In this document: positions 7,959 to 12,537 of the stretch, one piece after another
How positions within the stretch are numbered: the stretch's first letter is position 1
Layout: each line of letters begins with the position of its first letter
Source: Flavobacteriales bacterium
GTDB lineage: Bacteria; Bacteroidota; Bacteroidia; Flavobacteriales_F; PHOS-HE28
Reading direction: 5' to 3'
DNA: 12,537 bases
NCBI GenBank assembly: GCA_025455765.1
Contig: JALOLX010000047.1
Location: forward strand, 1 to 12,537
Notes under the pieces: generated by a model
The model's database searches: none
Seen by the model: only the letters and a program-made list of their open reading frames with translations
Told to the model about the DNA's origin: nothing
Program-made: the position numbers and the translations under genes

Positions 7959-8195
7959 TCACTTCGCGTTCTTCTCCACGTACTCCACAGCCTGACCCAC
8001 GGTCTGGATCTTTTCGGCCTGGTCGTCCGGGATGGCGATGTTGAATTCCTTCTCGAACTCCATGATGAGTTCGACGGTATCGAGGCTGTCAGCGCCAAGG
8101 TCGTTCGTGAAGCTCGCCTCGTGCGTTACCTCGGCTTGGTCCACCCCGAGCTTGTCCACGATGATGGCGATGACCCTTGACTTGATGTCCGACAT
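7959..8195 (-). CDS. acpP: Acyl carrier protein
   Basis: A 78-residue acidic carrier that holds growing acyl chains as thioesters on a phosphopantetheine arm for fatty acid and lipid synthesis. The attachment serine is Ser37 in the classic GADSLDTVELIMEFE. The start MSDIKSRVIAII and length match the family. The reading frame is open further upstream, but those residues (to 8339) are unlike any ACP and cross the promoter. It is the first gene of the acpP-fabF-rnc-IPExxxVDY-pyk run and is transcribed away from purN. Confidence 0.98.
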   Translation of the reverse strand: MSDIKSRVIAIIVDKLGVDQAEVTHEASFTNDLGADSLDTVELIMEFEKEFNIAIPDDQAEKIQTVGQAVEYVEKNAK

Positions 8196-8528
8196 GTCAG
8201 TTCGTTGTTGGTTGAACAGGGTGCAAAGGAAAGACATTTTCCACTTGTGCAAGCCCCCCCTTACAGGAAGGGTGCCCACACCGCGGTGAGCGGCTTCCTC
8301 CACCGGGGTACCGCAGGGCGTTCTGAGGCGGGCGTTCACCGCAGGTCAGGTCTAGAAGCCATCTCAAAATGATCCTTCGGGCTGTGCCGGGGCCTTTTTC
8401 GGGCATCCGTCGTTGCTCAACCCTTACAGAGCGTCCAGCTATGCGCGGGTTTCGGGGCTCCCGGCCGCACAAGGCATGGGGTCAGGACCGGACGGTGCCA
8501 CCCGGCGAAAGGCCGAGGTGCTGGTCCC
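8196..8528. other. Divergent intergenic spacer between acpP and purN
   Basis: 333 bases without a recognisable gene. The acpP-proximal part carries a likely acpP promoter (8224-8252). The rest is GC-rich and holds a perfect 10-base palindrome CACCGCGGTG (8278-8287) and two copies of ACCGCAGG, but no convincing operator, riboswitch or terminator. Short open frames here are not supported by any recognisable product. Confidence 0.6.
8224..8252 (-). promoter_or_regulatory. Likely acpP promoter (TTG / TTCCTTTG)
   Basis: Read on the minus strand, TTG (8250-8252) is followed after 18 bases by TTCCTTTG (8224-8231), close to the Bacteroidota pattern TTG-17 to 23-TAnnTTTG. The second base of the -7 box deviates (T instead of A). 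Transcription would begin about 20-25 bases before the acpP ATG. Pattern match only. Confidence 0.4.
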
Positions 8529-9134
8529 ATGGCCGGAAGATCGCACCTTCGCAGCGTGAAGCGCATCGCCATCCTTGCCAGTGGATCAGGGTCCAACGCC
8601 CAACGCCTGATCGAGCACTTCGCCGGCTCGGCCGGGGCGCAGGTGGTGTTGGTGGGCTGCGATCAGCCTGCCGCCGGTGTATTGCAGCGCGCCTGGGACC
8701 TGGGCGTACCCAGCTACCTCTTCAACGCCGCAGACCTCCGCAATGGCACCGTACAACGCGAGCTCCAGGCGCTGCGCATTGACCTGGTGGTGCTGGCAGG
8801 CTTTCTCCGGTTGATCCCGGCAGACCTGGTGAACGCCTTCCCGGAGCGCATCGTCAATATCCATCCGGCCCTGTTGCCCAAGTTCGGCGGCAAGGGCATG
8901 TACGGCCACAACGTACACCATGCGGTGATCGCGGCCGGTGAGCAGGAAAGCGGCATCACCATCCATTACGTGAACGAACGGTATGACGAGGGCGAGCACC
9001 TTTTCCAGGCCACCTGCCCCGTGCTACCCGGTGATACCCCGGACACCCTGGCCGCACGTATCCACGCCTTGGAGCACGCGCATTATCCCGCCGTTGTGGA
9101 GAAGCTTGTGCGCGCACTCCCACCCACCCCCTGA
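8529..9134 (+). CDS. purN: Phosphoribosylglycinamide formyltransferase (GAR transformylase, N10-formyl-THF type)
   Basis: Third step of purine synthesis: transfers formyl from N10-formyl-tetrahydrofolate to GAR, in the cytoplasm. 201 residues from the ATG at 8529. Visible are the phosphate-binding loop LASGSGSNAQ (16-25), the catalytic Asn110 and His112 in VNIHPALLPKFGGKGMYG, and Asp153 in ERYDEGEHLFQ; these match Asn106, His108 and Asp144 of E. coli. Relatives usually begin close to the first beta strand (MKRIAILASGSGSN), so the GTG at 8556, giving 192 residues, is a real alternative and has a promoter-like CACCTTCG just upstream. I keep the ATG with modest confidence in the exact start. It leads a packed purN-marC-rnhA group, transcribed divergently from acpP. 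Confidence 0.93.
   Translation: MAGRSHLRSVKRIAILASGSGSNAQRLIEHFAGSAGAQVVLVGCDQPAAGVLQRAWDLGVPSYLFNAADLRNGTVQRELQALRIDLVVLAGFLRLIPADLVNAFPERIVNIHPALLPKFGGKGMYGHNVHHAVIAAGEQESGITIHYVNERYDEGEHLFQATCPVLPGDTPDTLAARIHALEHAHYPAVVEKLVRALPPTP
8544..8551 (+). promoter_or_regulatory. Weak -7-like box next to the alternative purN start
   Basis: CACCTTCG lies 4 bases before the GTG at 8556, the same spacing as TACCTTCG before the superoxide dismutase ATG. The first base departs from the TAnnTTyG pattern. If real, purN would start at the GTG; if the ATG at 8529 is used, this stretch is simply coding. Confidence 0.15.
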
Positions 9135-9145
9135 TCGCCTTGCCC

Positions 9146-9759
9146 ATGCACATCGACCCCGCCCAGATCGGCAAGGCCTTCCTCGTGCTCTTCGCGGTGA
9201 TCGACATCGTGGGCAGCATCCCTGTGATCCTGGATGTACGCAAGAAGGCGGGCAAGATCTACCCCTTGCGCGCCACCTTGGTGAGCATGGCCATCATGGT
9301 CACCTTCCTGTTCGTGGGCGAACGCATCCTTGGCATCTTCGGCATCGATGTGCGGTCCTTCGCCGTGGCCGGCTCGCTCATCCTGTTCTTCATCGCCCTG
9401 GAGATGATCCTGGGGGTGCGTTCAAGGACGATGGCCATGCGCCCGAAACCCCCGGACTGCCCAGCGATGATGTGAAGGTGTACAGCATTGTGCCCCTGGC
9501 CTTCCCGGTCATTGCTGGGGCGGGAACCATCACCACCATCCTGTCGCTGCGCGCGGAGTACGAGCGGATCAACATCCTCTTCGCCATCCTGCTCAATATG
9601 GGTGTGGTGGTGCTGGTGCTGCTGCTCACCAACCGCATCGAGCGGTTGCTGGGCCGGGTGGGCCTCATCGTGCTGCGCAAGGCCTTCGGTGTCATTCTGC
9701 TCGCCATCAGCGTGAAGCTCTTCGCGGGCAACATCACCTACCTCTTCCCCCATCCATGA
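9146..9759 (+). pseudogene. MarC family integral membrane protein, interrupted by an apparent one-base frameshift
   Basis: MarC/YhgN proteins are six-helix inner-membrane proteins of poorly known function. The first part is read from the ATG at 9146 (MHIDPAQIGKAFLVLFAVID) through FFIALEMILG; the frame then runs off into unrelated residues and stops at 9475. The family resumes in the next frame with FKDDGHAPE (from 9421) and SIVPLAFPVIAGAGTITT, and continues to the TGA at 9757-9759. Restoring one base between about 9412 (start of a GGGGG run) and 9421 gives a colinear protein of about 204 residues with six hydrophobic segments. Both halves are otherwise intact and the stop overlaps the rnhA start as ATGA, so this is either a sequencing/assembly error or a very recent mutation. 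It starts 11 bases after purN. A TTG at 9140 would add two residues. Confidence 0.88.
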
Positions 9760-10229
9760 GCGTTACCATCTACACCGACGGTGCGGCCAGCGGCAATCCA
9801 GGCCCGGGAGGCTATGGCGTGGTGATGGAGAGCGGCAAGCACCGCAAGGAGCTGTGGGAGGGCTTCCGCAACACCACCAACAACCGCATGGAACTGCTCG
9901 CCGTGATCGTGGGCCTGGAAACGCTCAAGTTCCCCGGCACCGAGGTCACCGTGGTGAGCGACAGCAAGTACGTGGTGGATGCCGTGGAGAAGGGCTGGGT
10001 GTTCCAGTGGGAGCGCAAGGGCTTTGCCAAGAAGAAGAACCCCGACCTGTGGAAGCGTTTCCTGGTGGTGTACCGCAAGCACAAGGTGCGCTTCCATTGG
10101 GTGCGCGGGCACAACGGCCATCCCCAGAACGAACTGTGCGATCAACTCGCTGTGGCGGCCTCCAAGCAGGCCGTGTTGCAGGTGGATGTGGCATACGAGA
10201 GTGGCGAGGCGGGCCTGTTCGAGGAATAA
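9756..10229 (+). CDS. rnhA: Ribonuclease HI
   Basis: Cuts the RNA strand of RNA-DNA hybrids (R-loops, replication primers) in the cytoplasm. 157 residues, the usual length. The DEDD metal-binding set is complete: Asp8 (YTDGAASGNPGPGGYG), Glu46 (TNNRMELLAV), Asp69 (VVSDSKYVV) and Asp129 (NELCDQLA), with His119 in WVRGHNGHPQNE corresponding to the catalytic-loop His124 of E. coli. The ATG overlaps the marC stop by four bases (ATGA), indicating translational coupling. It is the last gene of the purN group. GC-rich coding ends sharply at its stop and AT-rich DNA begins. Confidence 0.97.
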   Translation: MSVTIYTDGAASGNPGPGGYGVVMESGKHRKELWEGFRNTTNNRMELLAVIVGLETLKFPGTEVTVVSDSKYVVDAVEKGWVFQWERKGFAKKKNPDLWKRFLVVYRKHKVRFHWVRGHNGHPQNELCDQLAVAASKQAVLQVDVAYESGEAGLFEE

Positions 10230-10277
10230 TTCCTGATCCTCAGCAAATCGATACACCCACACACTTTTATATCGAGG

Positions 10278-10337
10278 TGATCATAAAGGTTCAAGGCTAT
10301 CAGAAAATGATCATAAAGGTTCAAGGCTATCAGAAAA
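10278..10337. repeat. Perfect 30-base tandem duplication
   Basis: Two identical 30-base units, 10278-10307 and 10308-10337, each beginning TGATCATAAAGGTTC and ending GGCTATCAGAAAA. They lie in the AT-rich spacer between the convergent rnhA and T9SS genes, 49 bases after the rnhA stop. No coding role is apparent. Each unit contains the palindrome TGATCA. A recent slippage duplication is the simplest explanation. Confidence 0.95.
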
Positions 10338-10390
10338 ATATTGACAATGCTAAGCAGAATCAATTCAGCTGCGTAATATATATTGTAGTT

Positions 10391-11641
10391 TCAGTAAGGC
10401 GATTGCCAAATCAACTTCTCCACTAACCGACGTCTATCCGTAAGTACTTGCACTAAATACAATCCATTAGCCAAGCCGCTCATAGGCAGCTTTATAGTAC
10501 TTGTTTCGGACAACACTTCATGTCCATTTGGTTGAATCAGCCTAACAGATCGCAGAATCTCATTATCGTTCAACTGCACTGTGATCCCAAGTTCATCTAT
10601 AGACAATGCAGACCTGCTCGGACTCAGTTGAGGCAATCCAACGTTCAGTCGATTCATATATAGCTTCCTGGCACCATATGAAAATGTGTTCCAGTATCTG
10701 GTTTCTGCGTATATTACGTTTTCAAAAGCCCAAATATTGGAGACCAACGAATCGTTCGACATCCACGATTCCCATGTCAGTCCGCCATCCATTGTGGAAT
10801 GTACCTCGCCTTCATTACTCCCAACCCAAGCTTTGTCCATATTTATCAGTGCTATACAAAGCAGCCTTGGTGCGCCCGGTACTTCATGCATGTTCCACGT
10901 ATTGCCTGTGTCAGAAGTGCGCGCCACCCAACCACCAGCACCAATAAGCCATAAGGTCCCATCGCTTGACCAGGCTGGTCTGTCGAACAGGTGTTCCGTG
11001 TCAACAAGTATTACAGACCAATCCACCCCGCCATTTTCAGTTAAGAGAACAATTGACGTATCGCCTCCTGTACGGCTGACCAAGGCCCCCTCCTCTGCAT
11101 TCAAAAACGACAGGTGAACATCTCCTGCTATCGTATCTAATATCTGCGAACCACTGGGAAAAACCTTCGTTATCCTTGTGCCTGTTAAACTCCATACTGG
11201 AATGATGCAAGCAGTATCTGAAAGAGGAGCTATTTCAGAAAAATATCCTTGATATGCATTCACAAATCCAAACTGTGATTCAGTCGCTTCTCCATTGCTG
11301 AGTTTGACTGATCGGAGTCTGTAAAATCCACTAGCATTATGTCGAAAGAAAACAACATCGGTGCCATAGGAACCAAGAACATCCACGATCCCACCCGTGG
11401 CATAGATCGGCCCTGAGTCTTGCCAATCATTTGTCGTATGGTGTAACCGTGCGGTCGAACCACTGCTCGGCGAAAGGTATGTGTTCATACTCCAATAGCC
11501 CTGCCCATCCGCCACCATTACCCCTGTACCGCCAGAGGTCTCCCCAAAAGGAAGTGGCTGAAGTGACAAAGGCACCTGTGTCCATTGCCCTGAGAGCAAG
11601 GAGACCTGCCACATGGCAACTAAGATCGTTACGAACCTCAT
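10391..11641 (-). CDS. Secreted Asp-box (BNR-like) protein with T9SS type A sorting domain
   Basis: A 416-residue predicted exported protein. The ATG at 11639-11641 gives a signal peptide (MRFVTILVAMWQVSLLSG); an in-frame upstream ATG at 11678-11680 would add 13 polar residues. The body looks like a beta-propeller with Asp-box turns: TENGGVDW (201-208), TSDTGNTW (242-249) and STMDGGLTW (282-290). The C-terminal 60 or so residues (LRSVRLIQPNGHEVLSE ... GLANGLYLVQVL ... LVEKLIW) resemble a T9SS type A sorting domain, so the product is probably surface-bound or released. No catalytic site is recognisable, and a sialidase role should not be assumed from Asp boxes. Base content is strikingly low in GC (35-53% in sampled lines, against about 67% in rnhA), suggesting recent acquisition or different selection. 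Confidence 0.85.
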   Translation of the reverse strand: MRFVTILVAMWQVSLLSGQWTQVPLSLQPLPFGETSGGTGVMVADGQGYWSMNTYLSPSSGSTARLHHTTNDWQDSGPIYATGGIVDVLGSYGTDVVFFRHNASGFYRLRSVKLSNGEATESQFGFVNAYQGYFSEIAPLSDTACIIPVWSLTGTRITKVFPSGSQILDTIAGDVHLSFLNAEEGALVSRTGGDTSIVLLTENGGVDWSVILVDTEHLFDRPAWSSDGTLWLIGAGGWVARTSDTGNTWNMHEVPGAPRLLCIALINMDKAWVGSNEGEVHSTMDGGLTWESWMSNDSLVSNIWAFENVIYAETRYWNTFSYGARKLYMNRLNVGLPQLSPSRSALSIDELGITVQLNDNEILRSVRLIQPNGHEVLSETSTIKLPMSGLANGLYLVQVLTDRRRLVEKLIWQSPY

Positions 11642-11644
11642 GCT

Positions 11645-11652
11645 CAAATATA
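11645..11652 (-). promoter_or_regulatory. Bacteroidota -7 box (TATATTTG) directly before the Asp-box/T9SS gene
   Basis: The minus strand reads TATATTTG, an exact match to TAnnTTTG, only 3 bases before the ATG. Transcription would start at or next to the start codon, giving a leaderless message. A TTG lies about 25 bases upstream, slightly beyond the usual 17-23. If the upstream ATG (11680) were used, this box would fall inside the gene, which argues for the shorter form. Confidence 0.5.
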
Positions 11653-11669
11653 GCGGAATTCCGTTCGAG

Positions 11670-11704
11670 TTTGGCTCCAATTGCAGATGACTTCAATACC
11701 TTCG
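11670..11704 (+). promoter_or_regulatory. Likely promoter of the biotin carrier protein gene (TTTG / TACCTTCG)
   Basis: TTTG (11670-11673) is followed after 23 bases by TACCTTCG (11697-11704), seven of eight matches to TAnnTTTG, ending 8 bases before the ATG at 11713. It shares a 71-base divergent spacer with the T9SS gene promoter. Pattern match only. Confidence 0.4.
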
Positions 11705-11712
11705 GCCCTTGC

Positions 11713-12216
11713 ATGGCCAAACTCTTCGCCACCGTCAATACCAGCGCCGAGCAGGTGCTGGAGCGCCGCACCCCCAACGCCCCTTGGACCTTCGCCGGTG
11801 AAGGGCCATTGGACCTGGTGCGCAGCGGACCCAGCAGTTTCAACCTGGTGCGCAACGGGCGCAGCCACCGCGTGCTGGTGCTCAAGGAGGACCGCGAGAA
11901 CGGCACGGTGCGCATGCGCATCGGCGGGCGCACCTACACGGTGAAGTTGGAGGATGAGCAGAGCCGCCTGATGCGCAGCCTGGGCCTGGACAAGGCGGCG
12001 GTGAAGGTGAAGGAGATCAAGGCGCCCATGCCGGGACTGGTGCTCAACATCCTGGTCAAGCCCGGCGATGCCGTGAAAAAGAACGACCCCATCCTGGTGC
12101 TGGAAGCCATGAAGATGGAGAACGTGATCAAGGCGCCCGGTGATGCTGTGGTGAGCGCCATTGCTGCCGAAAAAGGCAAGGCCGTGGAGAAGGGGCAGCT
12201 GTTGGTAAGCTTCTGA
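11713..12216 (+). CDS. Biotin carboxyl carrier protein (biotin/lipoyl attachment domain)
   Basis: A 167-residue carrier subunit of a biotin-dependent acyl-CoA carboxylase. Biotin on Lys134, in the canonical EAMKMEN (131-137), shuttles carboxyl groups between biotin carboxylase and carboxyltransferase. The C-terminal domain (about 102-167, KAPMPGLVLNILVKPGDAVKK ... VEKGQLLVSF) is complete. The N-terminal 100 residues match the longer Bacteroidota form that usually works with propionyl-CoA or related acyl-CoA carboxylases, but no partner subunit lies in this window, so the acyl-CoA substrate is undetermined. I chose the ATG at 11713 because upstream in-frame residues (to 11431) are only the antisense of the T9SS gene. 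It returns to GC-rich composition straight after the AT-rich segment. Confidence 0.94.
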   Translation: MAKLFATVNTSAEQVLERRTPNAPWTFAGEGPLDLVRSGPSSFNLVRNGRSHRVLVLKEDRENGTVRMRIGGRTYTVKLEDEQSRLMRSLGLDKAAVKVKEIKAPMPGLVLNILVKPGDAVKKNDPILVLEAMKMENVIKAPGDAVVSAIAAEKGKAVEKGQLLVSF

Positions 12217-12222
12217 ACATCC

Positions 12223-12247
12223 TGCGCGTTGCCACAGGCAACGCGCA
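12223..12247. terminator. Perfect 11-bp hairpin after the biotin carrier gene
   Basis: TGCGCGTTGCC (12223-12233), a 3-base loop ACA, then the exact complement GGCAACGCGCA (12237-12247). It begins 6 bases after the stop codon. The stem is very stable, but no T-tract follows, so it may be a non-canonical terminator or an mRNA 3'-end stabiliser. Confidence 0.55.
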
Positions 12248-12303
12248 ACATGGAGCACACCCTGTAGCCTGCGGCGACGACCACTGCTGGGTGAATGTTG
12301 GCG

Positions 12304-12311
12304 TACCTTCG
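12304..12311 (+). promoter_or_regulatory. Possible -7 box of the superoxide dismutase gene (TACCTTCG)
   Basis: TACCTTCG, seven of eight matches to TAnnTTTG and identical to the box before the biotin carrier gene, ends 4 bases before the ATG. No TTG lies 17-23 bases upstream (the nearest candidate there is a CTG), so the call is tentative. It would give a leaderless or nearly leaderless message. Confidence 0.35.
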
Positions 12312-12315
12312 TTCC

Positions 12316-12537
12316 ATGGACCGCAAGCAATTCCTTTCCCGTTCCCTGAAGGCCTCCTTGGGCGCTTTGGTCGCCGCTCCTGCGCTGGCCCACTTGGGCG
12401 CCTGCGACACCGGTGCTACAGAGGCTACCGTCCAAGGCGACAGTTCCTCCTCTGCACCGCCCGCACCCTTGCAGCTCGCACAGATACCGCTTCCCTACGC
12501 CTTCGCAGCGCTGGAGCCGGTGATCGACACGGCCACC
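12316..12537 (+). CDS. Superoxide dismutase (Fe/Mn family), predicted lipoprotein, partial at 3' end
   Basis: The first 74 codons of a gene cut by the window end. Residues 58-74 (IPLPYAFAALEPVIDTA) match the N-terminus of Fe/Mn superoxide dismutases, which normally begins the mature protein (LPALPYA-x2-ALEPxI). Here it is preceded by an export signal: MDRKQFLSRSLKASLG, a hydrophobic stretch, and a lipobox LGAC with Cys30, then a low-complexity Ser/Pro/Ala linker (31-52). I infer an envelope-anchored enzyme that removes superoxide outside the cytoplasm. The metal-ligand residues lie beyond the window except for the family start, so metal preference and activity cannot be judged. No upstream gene is close enough to suggest an operon. 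Confidence 0.82.
   Translation, partial: MDRKQFLSRSLKASLGALVAAPALAHLGACDTGATEATVQGDSSSSAPPAPLQLAQIPLPYAFAALEPVIDTAT

Noticed and set aside
6714..8180. 488-codon plus-strand open frame opposite fabF and acpP
   Set aside because: Same antisense codon-bias effect; no recognisable domain, and fabF and acpP on the other strand are certain.
8196..8339. N-terminal extension of acpP in the same frame
   Set aside because: It crosses the likely promoter and yields residues unlike any acyl carrier protein, while the ATG at 8193-8195 gives the standard 78-residue protein.
9409..9421. Programmed -1 ribosomal frameshift site in marC
   Set aside because: GGG can re-pair one base back, but the codons GGG-GTG do not form a standard slippery heptamer and I see no clear stimulatory hairpin. 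A missing base is simpler.
10246..10276. TCGATA ... TATCGA inverted repeat after rnhA as a terminator
   Set aside because: Only 6 pairs with a loop of about 16 bases and no T-tract; too weak to call.
10278..10337. Start of a CRISPR array
   Set aside because: The two 30-base units are directly adjacent with no spacer between them, and there are only two.
10142..10363. 73-codon minus-strand frame containing a repeated FLIALNLYDH peptide
   Set aside because: The repeat comes from the 30-base DNA duplication; the rest is antisense to rnhA and has no signal or family features.
11431..11712. N-terminal extension of the biotin carrier protein
   Set aside because: The extra residues are just the opposite strand of the AT-rich T9SS gene. 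The ATG at 11713 gives a family-like start and has a promoter box just upstream.
11644..12435. 263-codon minus-strand frame opposite the biotin carrier gene
   Set aside because: Antisense to EAMKMEN-containing coding sequence and the SOD start; no family resemblance.

Overview
The window looks like chromosomal DNA of a GC-rich member of the Bacteroidota, probably an uncultured relative of the Flavobacteriales. The evidence is two secreted proteins with type IX secretion (T9SS) C-terminal sorting domains, an IPExxxVDY-family protein (a family I know only from this phylum), a PurN of the 'GKGMYG' type, no convincing Shine-Dalgarno sequences, and boxes resembling the Bacteroidota -7 promoter element TAnnTTTG close to several start codons. 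Most genes are about 60-67% GC in the lines I counted by hand. The stretch from about 10230 to 11700 is far richer in AT.

Layout. (1) 1-2208, plus strand: the 3' part of pheS, then 6 bases later a geranylgeranyl-reductase-type FAD oxidoreductase. (2) 2198-8195, minus strand: a housekeeping run reading right to left, acpP - fabF - rnc - IPExxxVDY protein - pyk, followed by a T9SS cargo gene whose stop overlaps the 3' end of the oxidoreductase gene by 11 bases. (3) 8196-8528: a 333-base divergent spacer with a likely acpP promoter. (4) 8529-10229, plus strand: purN - marC - rnhA, tightly packed, with marC and rnhA overlapping as ATGA. marC carries an apparent one-base frameshift near 9412-9421. 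(5) 10230-11641: an AT-rich segment with a perfect 30-base tandem duplication and a minus-strand Asp-box/T9SS cargo gene that looks like an insertion. (6) 11713-12216, plus strand: a biotin carboxyl carrier protein, followed by a perfect 11-bp hairpin. (7) 12316-12537: the start of a predicted exported lipoprotein of the Fe/Mn superoxide dismutase family, cut by the window end.

How the genes fit together. AcpP and FabF are the carrier and an elongation condensing enzyme of type II fatty acid synthesis. The biotin carrier protein belongs to acyl-CoA carboxylase chemistry. PurN (purine synthesis), PheS (tRNA charging), Pyk (glycolysis), RNase III and RNase HI are core functions. The two T9SS cargo genes are the accessory, variable part. 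I see no CRISPR array, transposase, tRNA, rRNA, phage gene or defence system, and no clear sign of a new multi-gene system. The points most worth checking are the marC frameshift, the AT-rich T9SS insertion, the start-proximal promoter boxes and the lipoprotein superoxide dismutase.
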